This document shows, piece after piece, positions 23,400 through 36,400 of a DNA stretch of 64,000 nucleotides. Under the pieces are notes generated by a model that made no database searches, was not told the origin of the DNA, and saw nothing but the letters and a program-made list of their open reading frames with translations. This DNA comes from Eudorina sp. 2006-703-Eu-15 (taxonomy: Eukaryota; Chlorophyta; Chlorophyceae; Chlamydomonadales; Volvocaceae): NCBI GenBank assembly GCA_003117195.1, contig BDSI01000094.1, positions 248,001 to 312,000 of the forward strand. Direction: 5' to 3'. A program made the translations under genes and the position numbers. How positions within the stretch are numbered: position 1 is the first letter of the stretch; each line of letters starts with the position of its first letter.

Positions 23400-24505
23400 A
23401 TGCTAGTAACTCGGGCCACCTTCCATATCAGGTACCCGACTGCCTTCCATCTGCTAGCTGGAGCTCGTGCGGATCGCCACGCCGGATGTCCAATCTGTAA
23501 AAGCACGCATACAATCTGTAAAAGCACGCACGCATACGCTCGGGGTTGAAGAGACTCCGGCTGTCTCGATCTGCCCTAAGGGGTTCTCCCCCCGTTCTGT
23601 TGGTCCCTTCTCGCGCGGTATCGTAGCTAGCTGTTCAGCCATCGCAGAGTTGCAGAATATATAATTCCCGGTTCGTTCGTTCGCTGACCAGACGGTGACG
23701 AGCTCCGAAGGCGTGAACAAGTGTGACGGAGGAAGCGGGAATGTTTTCCAGTATGTACGGCGGTAGTTGGGTCCCGGTGGTTAGGTCCCGGTGGTTACCG
23801 TACATGACACATCCATCACAAAGACACCAACCGGATGGAACTCAACCCCTCCCATCGTCTCTGTTTCGCTTCCACACTCGGATCATCGCCGTTATTATCA
23901 GTTCAATGATGATCGATCACATTATTGCAGGGCGACGCATTATTATTCAAGTTGTGTGACGCATGTGACGCATGTGACGCATGTGGGTCATGTGGGTCAG
24001 TGGTGGCGATTAGGACACCCATATGGGGCGCAGTGTATTTGCCCACGTGGGTCAGCCAGTCGTAGGGCATACAAGTACAAGCCGCATCTCCTCCGTCCTC
24101 CGTCCTCCGCGCACAACAACCTCCCATCCTGCGTGCCGCGACCTTCGTCCTTCCTTCGCTGACCCTTTCCCGTTTAGGTCCTGCTCCCGTGGGAGCAGCA
24201 GCCGGCCCCTAACAGCGGTGCACTGTTGGACCAACCATCGCCAGGCGGCTGCGTGCCCCGTTTTCTTTCACGCGTTCATCATTAGCTAGGCAAAACAAAG
24301 TAAGGCGCCCAAACTGTTGCAAGTATGGTTCAGTCCTCAACTCCCCACTGCACCCTCTCTCCCGCTGCCTTTTTGAACTTTGGTCTGAATCCCGCTTCAA
24401 GTGTGCGTGCAACTCTCAGTCGGCAATATTGTGGGGGGCAGGCGATGTTCTGGGCGTCGATGGATGAGCAGCTTGGCACCCGCTGGTGCGGTAGTTACCG
24501 TACAT
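23400..24505. other. Convergent 3' flanks of chitinases B and C
   Basis: Holds two TGTAA motifs for B, a run of GTGACGCAT/GTGGGTCAT nonamers (about 23955-23999) and no plausible gene. Confidence 0.5.
23496..23521 (+). promoter_or_regulatory. Duplicated TGTAA polyadenylation motifs, candidate for chitinase B
   Basis: CAATCTGTAAAAGCACGCAT occurs twice in tandem, placing TGTAA at 23496 and 23517, about 100-120 nt after the stop of B. Confidence 0.5.
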
Positions 24506-27500
24506 CTACGGCGCGGGCGCTTTCGGCCGACAGGGCCCGCCCACGCAGGCCTCGCCGCACGCGTCCTCGCTGTCCCCGCACCAGCCCCAGGCGGTGCAGC
24601 ACTGCGACGGGCGGGCGGGGGAGCGCGGCAGCGGTGTCATGTTAACAGTTGGGCTGTCACCGATGACCCGCGGGGTCAGCTGTAAAATCCTTAACAAAAA
24701 CGTTAGGGTAAGGGTTGGAGTTACAGTACAGTTATAACTATAGTTACAGTTGCAGTAACAATTGCAGCAGTTACATTGTGCAGCAGGGCCGGCGGGGGGC
24801 TCCTTGGGGCGTCACCAGCCAGCAGGCCAAGCGATGTCTGGTCGAGCCGTGCTTTGGTTCCGGGGCAACGTTTCCAATGTCGGACGGTGGCTTATACACA
24901 AGGGTCGCCCGAAGGCGGCATTGGCTGAGTACGGGAGTCGTCTTTCAAAAGCTTGAACAGATCTTTTAGATTGGGAGCTCGGACAGGAAATGGAGGTAAA
25001 CGAGCTAAGATCGCGGCGTGGACGCCTGGCAGGGAAATGAGCGGGATGCAGAACAGAGCCTCGCTCTCATGTATCAGGGAAAGGTGTTGCGCATGGGGCA
25101 CAGCCTGGAAGTGTCATACAAAGCCCATACCATGCCGATTGACAGTAATACGGCCCCGACACACACAGCCGTACCAGGCGCGTCACTCGGCACGTCTTGT
25201 TGCCCACCACGCCGTCGCCACACCAGGTGAAACCCGGAGCGGGCGGGGGCGGCGAGGGCGGCGCCGCGGCCCCGGGCGGGATCTTCATCGGCGGCGGGGG
25301 AGGCTCCCAGCAGGGGCCGCCCACACAGTACAGAAGGCAGGGGACCTCGCCCGTACCGCACCAGCCGGCGCCCGTGCAGCACTGAGTTGGGTCCTCGCAG
25401 GTGCCGTTGCCGATCCAGCCGTTACCACAGAACCCCGTACCCTCCGGCGGCGGTGGAGGCGAGGGCGACTTGGGCGGCGGCTTAGCTTTCGGCGGGCTGT
25501 GCGGCTTTGGGGAGGGCAGCTGCTTAGGAGGTGGTGGGCGCCTGGCGGGCGCGGGCGGCTTGGGAGATGGCGGCGGTGGCGAGGGCGGCTTGCGTCGGGA
25601 GGGAGGAGGGCTTGGTTTGGGCGACCTGGGGGGCTTGGGCGCAGGCGGCGGCGGGCTGGCCGGCTCGATGTAACCCGGCGGGCCCGGAGGAGGTGCCCTG
25701 CAGGGTCCTCCCACGCAATACTTGGGATTGCAGTGATCCGCGTCGGCCGCGCAGTAGCCGTACTGCATATTCGTACAAGCAGTACGGTGTATGTTAGTAC
25801 GGCATTTTACGACTTGCAGTATCGCTGGCCACTAAATGATGACATGTCGTGGCATCCGTGGAAGCACGCGCACGCGCAGGGCTCATAACACTTCTGTCCT
25901 GTCGGGACTCGGGCCCACCTTTTAACGGTTACTACTACTCCTGGCACGGCCGCATCTTCTGCCGTAAATGAAAAAAGATAGTATGTATCCAGTGCAATTC
26001 ACGCAATTACAGGCAACCGCCCTGAAGGAGTAAGGCGCAGGGCACAGCATTCATCCGGTTCGTTCCTAAACCCCGGCAGCCCCCATCCCAAACTCCCATA
26101 TGGCAATCGGCACAAAAGGGAACGCGAACGACCCAAGCAGTACAGTTATCACCATACAGCATTCACTCACAGCGGAGCAGCACTCGTCGGGGAAGAGGCA
26201 GCGCTTGTTGCCCACGTTGCCGTCCCCGCACAAGGGGCCGCCCTCCCCCGGGGGCGGCGGCGGGTAGGGGATGCAGGGGCCGCCCTTGCAGCCCGGGCCG
26301 CAGTGCGTGGGCGTGTTGGCTGCGGGGAAGGGCGGCGGGCGGGCGAGGGGTTGGTGTCGTGCATGCGGCAGGGAGGGTCCGGGGTAATAAAGGCCGTGTC
26401 CGACGGACCTTACCCGGGAGGGTGGTGGAGGTTCCATTTTACCACCATTCAGCACTAACCGCGCGAGTCTGACGGATCACAAACGGTTTCGGAGCCTGCG
26501 CGGGTCAATCTTTGACCTTTTCACATGTTAGGCATGGATAGGACTGCGAGGGCCCGTCCGCTCTCATCCAGGTATTTTGTCGTACTTGCCGTACAAGCTG
26601 AAAAAAGAGGTATAGGCGTATAACGTGTGCAGACCAGCGCTGCAGAGCGCTGTCCCTTCCGCGCCCCAAAACCTACGTACTTGCCTTCCCAACATCGGCT
26701 GATGCGGTACATCAGATCCGTTGACACTCGTAACTAACCCACGCACCACTCACCGCACCATCCGAATGCGGAGCAGCAGTCGTTGGGGTTCGGGCAGGTG
26801 TCGTTGCCCGCCACGCCGCCGCCACAGCCGTACGGCAGTGGCGGAGGTGGCGGCGGCGCAGGCGAGGGCGGCGGGCTGGGCGGTAACGGCGGGGACTTGG
26901 GTTTGTACCAGCAGGGTCCGCCCATGCAGTTGCTGCCGCACCAGGGCTCGCCGGTGCCGCACCAGCCTGGGGGCGGGTCGCCGGGACCGGAAGACAGAGG
27001 GATGCCGTACTGGACTGAGGGTGCCGTATTATGGCCTATCGCGAATAATATTGCACACCCGGTCTGCGTCGGCAGGTTACGAGGGCTGGATATGCGCCAC
27101 CGCGCATTCATGTCATCGTCCGGTGTATCAAAAGAGCCATGTCACAGTGCCACGTCACAGTGGACCCCCCGGGTCATGGGCGACAGCCGCAGCCTCCTCA
27201 CCACACACTGCAAAATGGATCCACGCTACAATGGCGGACCGGACAGGCCCCTTCCTGTTTTGGGTGCCGTAATGTATGTGAGCGGCAACCCCTTGTGGCC
27301 CCACATTGTCGCTACAAAATGTGTGTCAGCAGTACAGCCCCGCTGCCGCTGCATACCCGCACCCGCACCCACAACGCCCACACGCGCAACACCTACGCCC
27401 ATACACCCACGCCACACAAAACATTAACACGAATACCCATTCATACGGTACCTGCCCTGACCCTACACACCTGCATCCATCCCTTGCCCGCCTGCCAAGA

Positions 27501-30500
27501 GCTATCTACCTATATATCCGCATCGCTTGCCAACCTACCGGCGGACGAGCAGCACTCGAAGTCCAGGGGGCAGCTCCCGCTGCCCACCACTCCGTTTCCG
27601 CAGGCGGGCGGTGGGGCCGGCGGCTTGGGCGGCGGCGTGGGGTAGTGCAGGCAGGGACCACTCCTTCGCGGAGAGACGAGACAGGCGGGGGGCAGAAGAA
27701 AGACAATGAGAATTGAAGGGACGGAGGCAGGGAGGTCGGCAGGGAGGGAGGGAAGGAGGGAGGGAAGCAGGGAGGCCGAGGTGAAGTAAGACGGAGGGAG
27801 GCAGGAAGGGAGGCACGGAGGGCTGGATCCGCGGGAGCCCCCGGGACGGATTATTACTGCCCCGCCCCGGACTATGACACCGCGCGTCCCACGCAGCTAT
27901 AACATATACACCGTTGATCCCTGTATTTTCGGGATCCACTGTAACGTTCATTCATTTCATATGAGCGCCCCGCACTCGCCCGCACCAGCTCGCTTTGCGC
28001 GCCTTGTCACCCAACGCCTCAACCGGTGACCAGTCCCGACGGAAGCACCTCACGTCGGTCTGCACCTATGAGCTGTTCTCGCATTCGAAACCCTATGCCT
28101 TGAAACCCTCCATCCAGCGATGCTGGGTGGTGGGGTCGGGCCCGCGCCGCCCGCCGCCCCCCGCAGAGGCCTTGTGGCTCGCCAGGAAGAGCCGCATTGC
28201 ACCGCAGCCCCACGGGATACGGGTCCACCTTGCAACGGTTACATCAGCCCCGCGGTGCGTGGGGTCCCCACAGCCCCCTGCTGGCCACCGCCCCGGGTAT
28301 CCCTCTACGTATCGCGCACATACAGACCTGCATCGGTAGCCGCAGTACTTGTCCCCCACGCCGCAGTAGCCGAACTCGGAGCAGCACTGCGCGGAGTTGC
28401 TGCAGCGGCCCGTGCCGATGTAGCCGCCGCCGCAGGGCCTGCACGGGAGTTGGGTACGACGTGCGGGGGTGCGTGGGAAGGGGATTCCGCGCGATTGGTG
28501 TGATAGGGTGGGAAGGAACTATGTCGCATAAATCGCATGCATAGCCAGCCTGAAGTGATTACTGAGTGATACACTCAGCCGGAAGTGAGGTGCAGCATCA
28601 AGGGCATCCAACGGAAGACCAATCCGGTGTACGGTGCCGTACATCGGGCATTGCTTCCACTGTACGGCACACCATTTGGCCGGTGCACCCACGCACCCGC
28701 ACCCACCTGGTGGTGTTGGTCCAGCGGTCCGCCACCGACCGCAGCAGCGTGCCCTCGGGGACGTCCAGGGAGGCATCCCAAATCATGACGCCCGCAAGGC
28801 CGTACTCACGGGAACCCTGCCGTACAGTACGGCAAGATATGTCAATAAAGAGGTCGGATGATTGACGAATCCCAGCCCAAGATGACGCAAGAAGGTGCAA
28901 GGGCGACACCGAAGGGGCTCCAAACCCCCCGGGGAAGAAAATCTATCTGAGCACAAGTAGGGGTGCGCCCAGACGGACCAGCCCCCGCCCCACAATTACA
29001 CAATGTCCTGCCGCCTTGGCGGTGGGGCCTGCTGGGGCTTGCCCTGGTATACACCGGTGATCCCTTTGGGGTCCGCTGTAACGTTCATTCATTCAATTAC
29101 ACCGTTGATCCCTTTTCGGGGTCCGCTGCAACTTTCATTCATTTACAAGGAGATCCTCTTCCTCTTCCCGTATGCGCAAACCTGCTTGATGCCCAATGTA
29201 CGTGCAATCAATGGCCTTAAATTGCTGGCACGCCTTCCCATCCACAACCCGCCCATGTACTTTCCCGCCTTCACGTCCCCGTCACGACCGCGCCACCCCA
29301 CCATGCCCCACCGTCCCCTCACTGACCTGTAATTTGAGCGCCATCGTCTCCGGGATGTCGAAGCCCACCCACCTCACGTCCCGCACGTAGTAGGCGCTGC
29401 GCTCCGCCGCGTCCACGAACACACCGCCGCCGACACCAGACTGCAGCTCCCGCATGACGTCACGGTACGACGGCTGGATGCGGGTCGGGACGGGGCACAG
29501 GGATGGATGCCATACGGGAACAGGCCCCTCTTCCTCCTCTAGCCCCTGCCTGCACCTCCGCCCTCTGCCTCCCTCACCCCCCGGCCCCCCTTCGTGTCCC
29601 TCACCGTGACCTGGTTGCCGCACTGTCGCAGTTCCACACTGGGGGCGGGGTACATGTAGCTGGACGGGTCGGTCAGCGTGTACTGGTGGCCGTAGAAGGC
29701 GAGGCCCAACACCAGCTGCAGCCGCGGAACACCTTGGAGCGCGGAAAGGGGCAGTCCGGGTACGTGGCAAGCGGTGAGGGGTGAGGGAATGAAGAGGGGC
29801 GGAGTGGTATGGGTATGACGTACGGTACTGCAATGGCAGGTGGAGTTGTGTCTAATACGGTTTCGGGCCACTGTGCCGTTGCTGTGCTTGATAAAGCATG
29901 GCGCGGTTTGACCAATACAGAAGGACACCGAGATCCGTTGGATTGCACGCACCCATCGAAAGCCAATCTCATCCCCTGTCTTCGCCACCCGCCGCACCTT
30001 GGGCGATGTAGTAGTCCAGCGCCTTGGCGCAGTCGCTCCAGGCGGTGTGGAAGTGAGTCTCGGTCTCCCAGTAACACGGGTCGTGCAGCTCGTCTTGGGG
30101 TACCGTACAAAGTGTGCATGAGCAGAGGGAACAACCGGAAATAAACGCGCGAGAAGGACGGCCCCCAGCAGTGGGACCCCTGCAAATTGTGAAACCGGGC
30201 CGGTAGCTCTAGCGTCGTACTCCGTGTACAGCTGCATCCCAGCACCGTACACGTGGCAAGCGTGCAGTTTCTCAAACACCGCACACGTGGCAAGGGCGCA
30301 GTTTCCAGCTAAGCAAGCTCGTACATGCCATGATGTTGAAGAGGTCCACGGTGGTCTTGAGCGCTGCCAGGTCGAAGCCGGCGAAGCTGTCCGGTGTCAC
30401 GAAGGCCCCCGTGTCGATTGTCAGCCAGTACTTTCGGGGCGGCGAGGCGGCGGCGCCCTCCGCATCGAGACGCGTTCGCAGGCGGGCGCACAGGTTGGTG

Positions 30501-32043
30501 TAGGCGGTGCGGGTGTTCTTGTCCGGGGCCTCCCAGTCGACTGCGGTGGGGCAGGAAACACCAAGAGAACCGCGGCTGGGCTGTAGAAGCTGCTCGGCGA
30601 CGGCCGAGTCGCAGCTGCTGCTGATGATGACCACCTAACGACGTCGTGGGTTTCCCATTCTTAGAGGAAGTTCCAAAGCGTCGGCCACAGTGCGTTATGG
30701 GTTCGGCCAATCCACAGTTCCACACCCACGCGCGCGCTCATCCACACCGGCCCAGCTCACTGTCAATGCCATCCGCATTCGAGGCCTTCATGGTTGCGAC
30801 GATGCTCTCCACGAAGCTGTCGAGACCGACTGTGGCGGCCTTGGCCCAGATGTCGAGGCTGAAGCCCCCGCCGCCGATGGACAGAAGGAAGGCAGTGCCC
30901 GGCCAACGGGACTTGAGCTCGACCAGCAGGTTCTGAATTAAAAGGGAGGGAAAGAGGAATAAGAGCACATTTGGCAAAATGTTTCACTGGTCGCATTGAA
31001 CAGCATTGAACCCATCTTGACCAGTGCGTGCCGCGTCGCGTCGTGTCACAGTCAGCCTGAAATGCAGTTATAGACGGTAACAGATGAAAACCGACGCCTT
31101 GTCACGGTAAAAATCTCACAAAGTGTGTGCGAGGTCGTGGGGTGCCTCCGGGCCTCAATGCGCACCAGGCAGACCTAACGATGCCTCGACGAGCCGATGG
31201 CCCACAGACCAGCTGAAATACGGTATCCCTCAAGACAACGGGTGCCATCCTGCTGTACGCACGCCACCGTGAACGTAACCAGCACCTGCCGCCCACGTCC
31301 TCTTTACTTTCATAGTTCGCATTCTACCGCACTGGGGCCCGCGCAGGCGCCCGCGCGTCCAGCACGGTGACCCATCATTGATGTGGTACAGCGCCTCGTT
31401 CCCACCCGAGGGCTCGTCGTTCCGAGGTCTGGTGCGGTGGTTGACGCTCAGGTGCACCGCAGCGGTGCACCTGAGCATGGAGTGCATGCCTCCATCGTAG
31501 AGTTTCTCTAACTTCTTGTGTTATGATTTTGCTTCGTGGGCCGGGTAATGTGTTCGACCGTCCAGTGTCCACCCAGTCCACCTCCTGCCGTGAGTGCAGG
31601 AATGTCACTACGCCAGCAGAAAATTTACAACTGGTAAGTCAAAGGTTTCACCTAAGGCATAGTTACCGCATGCCTGAGTTATGGGCATGCATGGCATGAG
31701 TGCCTGGTACAGTATCGGAAACTGGACATGACAGGGAACACGGGCAACGGACGCCTGTTCAACAGCGCCATACCAGATTGCCAAATGGATCATAGACCTC
31801 GTAGGCACTCTTGTTCTTGCGAATCCAAAGGAATGCATAGTAGAAATGTGAGACGCCTTGTAAGTTAACCGCCGATGTGTCGAAGTAATTTATGGAACTC
31901 GGGTCGCGATTGTCGGCCCAGCCTGGTATAAATAAGCCCGTAACTGCGTCAGGCGTTGCAATAGACACTCCCGCGTACGCTCGCCGTGTCAGCACAAAGA
32001 CGACGACAACGACGCAAGCTGCCGATAATTTTTTTGCTGTCAT
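24506..32043 (-). CDS. Secreted GH18 chitinase with six hevein-type domains (paralogue C)
   Basis: Thirteen exons on the minus strand, high to low: 31774-32043, 30761-30932, 30325-30540, 29998-30093, 29605-29732, 29327-29473, 28707-28816, 28328-28438, 27539-27663, 26754-26966, 26171-26319, 25175-25762, 24506-24601 (806 residues). Exons 2-11 have the same lengths and phases as A. The signal peptide is M-T-A-K-K ... RRAYA. The GH18 domain keeps SIGGGG, DGIDIDWE and MAYE. Six hevein units follow, with a Pro/Lys/Ser linker in exon 12. The third unit ends its first half with NDTC where A has NGTC. The final unit (CCTAWGWC) is the most diverged of the three genes and the tail is short. C is convergent with B and divergent from CSN1. 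Extracellular chitin hydrolysis is the expected role, inferred from family. Confidence 0.91.
27909..27960 (+). repeat. Dispersed about 45-bp repeat, copy in intron 8 of chitinase C
   Basis: CCGTTGATCCC...GGGATCCACTGTAACGTTCATTCATT; matches the 29051 and 29098 copies and, inverted, 21733. Confidence 0.75.
29051..29144 (+). repeat. Two tandem copies of the about 45-bp dispersed repeat
   Basis: Both read CCG(G/T)TGATCCCTTT..GGGGTCCGCTG(T/C)AAC.TTCATTCATT, head to tail, inside intron 6 of chitinase C. Confidence 0.8.
31446..31476. repeat. Perfect hairpin, 15-bp arms, 1-nt loop
   Basis: GCTCAGGTGCACCGC, A, then the exact reverse complement, inside intron 1 of chitinase C. Confidence 0.75.
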
Positions 32044-33402
32044 GGTATCAGCACATAAGATTGTTGTTTGTGCAAGTTATTTATGGACAACTTTGTCGTT
32101 TGGCTCTTCGTTTCAGTCGACAAACCTTCAGCGCAGGTTCGGACTCACGACTGAAGAGAACCAGCTTGCGTTACCCTGTTCACGGTCGGTACCTCTATAG
32201 AAGCCCCAAAATTGTAACTGTATTCTTACGTCAACACAAGCCTGCCACGGATACGCATCCGATATATGCCAGGTACGCCAGGTACAGTGCAGCGTCACAT
32301 TCGTCACACAGGATCACGCACGGCAGCTTTACGGTCTTTTCTACACGTCCGAGATGTACTATTTTTATTCTGCGGCGTAAAGGAGTTATCGGAGCAAGAC
32401 GCTAGCCAGGGCAGCGAGGACAACACACCACGACACATTGGCGCATAACGCCATCGTTGTTCTGATACTGGTATTCACTTGGCGATCAAAACAGCACGTT
32501 ACTTACCAAGGGAATATGACTTTTTAGGCGGGGCCGGTGAACTCAACGCAATGTACTGTCTTGCGTGCAGTACAAACGACGTGTTATGACACACACCGTG
32601 CTGTGCAAGTTGGGCGCGGATGGATGATACTGGAATGCAAGGCCGGACAGCATCATTTGCCCCCCCATAAATTTGCTTCCCATCAATTTCCCGCGATGTC
32701 TCAATCACGCCCTGTGTCACGACAAAGTCAACCAACCGCAGCGGAACCAGGCGGAACCAGGAGGGACCATGCGCAATGCTCATGGGTGCACAGTGACTGA
32801 AGAGCACACGTGACGACTAATGATGTACGGCCAGCATGACATTCATAATGGACGGTAGCCTGGCTTGCTGACGTCTTGCCGACAGCTACCGACTGCAGGA
32901 GGCTCCTGCTGGCCTAGGGTGGCTCCGGACGTCCTCATAGGACTGCAGGTTAGCGCCCCCAGCAAACGGAGATGTGCATGGAAACTGAATATTGAACGCA
33001 AATTGGGCATCGCCTCGGTTTGCGCTGGACGCAGTCCATGTGTGAAGTGTACTGTATACCGTATCGACCGGCATGTTTGAAGTTTAAAGTCAACACAGCG
33101 CATGGTAGCGCGAGTAATGCAAGTAAAATAGAGGGTTCGTCCTGGGCTAAGCATAAGCTAAGCACGCCATGAGGACAGTAACAAATTGTCAATTGTCACG
33201 GAAGCGATAAACCGTCATAACTGCCACCAAGTGCAACCAACCAATCAACCCTTCACCAATCGTGACAGTACGTTGATATCGTGTATCACACAGTTGTTCT
33301 ACAATCGGTCCCTCTTATTGCGCATTGTCGAAAGCTTACTTAGGTCTTCAGGAAACGCCTAGCGCACTCGCGGTGGACGGCCAGGGGGCCGCCACTCGCA
33401 AA
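32044..33402. other. Divergent promoter interval between chitinase C and CSN1
   Basis: About 1.36 kb with no supported gene. It should carry the promoters and 5' UTRs of both genes. No clear TATA box or conserved element could be assigned. A minus-strand frame at 32499-32807 lacks any recognisable feature. Confidence 0.5.
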
Positions 33403-36400
33403 ATGGCTACTAATATGGAGGAAGATACTCCTGTTGCTGACCACGGGTCGTTTGATTTGGAGGTGGGGGCCCGCAATCTAGGGCAGCTTAGCCTTGTATC
33501 CTGCCGATCATGAATTTTCCATGACATACTGTATTGATTTACCATGTTCGTGCTAGGCGTACATCTCGAATTACACTGGCCATGCCAAAATCGATCGGCT
33601 TCTGTTTATCGCTGAGCGGAGCGCGGGCAAGCCACTGGAACTTGAAGCGTTGAGGATGGCGCATGACGAGTTGAAGAAGGTCGGCTAGCCTTCCTTGCAG
33701 TCTCACCAGTCCGGGCGGGTTCGATGAGGTTCACTAGTGCTTGTTTCGGACGGTTATGCGGACCACATTGTACAATGTGGAAAGTCCAGGATTGAGTCTT
33801 ATTGTCGCTGAATTTTGGACATGCCTCATGGTAAACCCTGCAGACTGAGAACACGCAGCGATACCAGGAGGTGGTTTCCAAGATTAATGGGCGACTGGGC
33901 GCGGGTTACGCCCTGGACAGGTGCGGTGGGAATTGGAAGCGACTGGAACACGGGGTTCCGGGCGAGTGGCATCAGCCGCCAACTGACAGCGGCCTTGCAG
34001 CTGTGTGTATGGTGTCCAGCATGCGCCGTGTTCCTTTGGAGTGTGATTAGCTATGCGTGTGCCGGGGAGTCGCAGTTGACAGCCCCATCAGCCAGCCGGC
34101 CGGAGGGGTCGGGCATGTCCCATGGTTCCCTCAACCTGCTCCGGACCACACACCTGTACATGCCCAGCTTAACGCACAGCGTCTCTCGCATGGATGCACG
34201 CGTCGCACATACGCTTACGCACACGCTCTCGTACACACGCTCTCGTACACATGCTCTTGGCCCGCCTCTCCTCTCCCACTCCTGCCGCCGGAGTCGATGG
34301 CCGCACACAATCCCTGCGCTGCTTCCAACAAACCAACAGCAGCCGACATGCTCTCTGTGCTTGGTGGCCACGGCAGTGTTACTGCTCGCTGCTTGGCGCC
34401 CAATGCGGTCGGCGCCGTCCGCAATCTGCTGCGCTATGCCGTGCCGTGCTGTTCCGTGCCGTGTCGTGCCGTGTTTCCCAGGGTCTGGCTGGAGAATGTG
34501 GATCGGCGGTCGAGCGCGAAGGGGGAGCGCCTGGAGTCGGAGTTGCAGGTGTGTGACTGTCACGGGCCGGAAGGGCGTGAGGGCGTTGGGGGCCCTAACA
34601 CGTGCGTGGTTGATTGTGCGTCATGCAGCTGCACGGCTGCACATGGCTAGTCTACCAAGCGGCGCGCCATGCCCCTCGGTCAGTACCTCACCGACCTTCC
34701 GCGTTCCCTTGGTCGCGTCGCGCCGCGTCACCGCGCCCTGCAAACCGCCCAACAGAGCTTCAAGGCGGCGATGATGAAGGAGAGCATCCGCATGGGCCAC
34801 TCGGACCTGGGCGACTGGGCGTACGACAGGGGAGACCTGCAGGTGGGGTTGCTGGGGGTTAAATTGGGAAAAGAAATAAACCCGAGGAACGAACCCAGGC
34901 ACACCCAACACAAATCAGTATACTGACGTGGTGTGGTACCTGCATAGCAATGGAAATACCGAGGCTGGGGGTGTCCCGGGCGCGCGGCGCGGAGCTAGGG
35001 GAAGCCTGGGAGCAGCAGGGTCGCCGGCTCCAGACGGCCGATGTGACATGGCTCTATATGCGTTGGGCGCGCGGAAACATCGACGGGAAGGGCAGTCGGG
35101 CACACCAAGGCACGGGTTCGACGAGTTGGCCCCCAGCAGGCTGGGCCCGTCGCACCGCCCGGGTGTAACGCGTCATACAGATGTGTTGGGCTCCGCATCA
35201 GGCCACAACGCGGGCACTCAAACCCACGCGCAGCTTCAAGGGCGCTATGACGTCAACAGGGACTTCCTGGGTGTCTGCTCGTGACTTGTCAGCGTGCCGA
35301 AGCGCAACATGCTTGGTGGGTTGGTCGCTTAGTCTGGTTGGTTGGTCTAGTTGTGCGGCGGTCTGGAGGCCCTCTTGGCCGTGCGGAAATAGTTCGTTCG
35401 CACCGGGGACTTCTGTAAGGGTGTATTTGGCGACCAGGCCCACCTATCGCTGTGGCCGCAACCTTTTACTGACGGCCCGTTCGCATCATTGACGCTGGCC
35501 CCGCCCTACAGACCGCCTTCAAGTGCTACGTCCGCACCCGGGACTACTGTACGACATCTCGTCACGTGGTGGCCATGTGTCTGGCGGTCATCCGTACCGC
35601 CCTGGAGCTGAACAACTTCGTCCACGTGGCAAACTACGTGAGAAGCCGGTTGCGGGCTGCCGTAGGAAGTGGGGATCCAAGGAAGGCAGCCTTGGGAAAG
35701 GGGGTTCAAGGAGAGGAGTGGCACGCGCAAAGGGGGAAAGCGAAGGGGATTTTGTTTGGAGGGTGCCTAAGCTCAATGGGGCTCGTCGCACGCATCGCAC
35801 ACGGCCGGACGCTGCACAGGGAGGGCCGGGGACGCCTTGCGAGCAAGCGCCCTGTGGCCGCCCTGTCCGTGCACGCCTGTGGGGGTTGTGCATGGAGGGG
35901 CAGGCGGGGGCGTTTGGCGACAAGGTAGGGATGAAGATGAGATGAGCACAAGGCGTGCGTCGTACCCGCAGGATCCGGTGCACAGCTAGAAGAACAGGCG
36001 CATGGGGGAACCACATGGCGAACCCCGTGTGACGTCGGCTGGCACCCTCCAGGGTGGAGTTCCTTTGGGTCCCGAACCCGCTGCTGCAGTAGGGGTCCAT
36101 CCGGTGTCGCGTTTCTTGTTTCCTGTCGTCCGCAGCCCGCGTGTGTTTGCTCCCGACCCGGTCCTCCTCCATGTTCACCCTTATATATCCTGTAACTGTG
36201 GTCCCCTTATAGATCCTGTAACTGTGGTCTGGCAGCAGCGCAGCGTTAATATGTCTTGCCATTACCTAGACCCTTCTGTTGGCCTGGCCTCCGCCCCTCG
36301 GTGCGCGTTCGTCTCCGCCTCCGCAGGTCGGCAAGGCCGAGTCGACGCCCGACGTGGGCACCGACCCCGTCACCATGGCCAAGCTGCGGGCAGCCAGCGG

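Noticed and set aside
24702..24720. Telomere-like TTAGGGTAAGGGTT
   Set aside because: Too short and not the algal TTTTAGGG unit; it lies in an intron of chitinase C.
33325..33402. N-terminal extension of CSN1
   Set aside because: It would start at TTG; ATG 33403 fits the family and gives the expected length.
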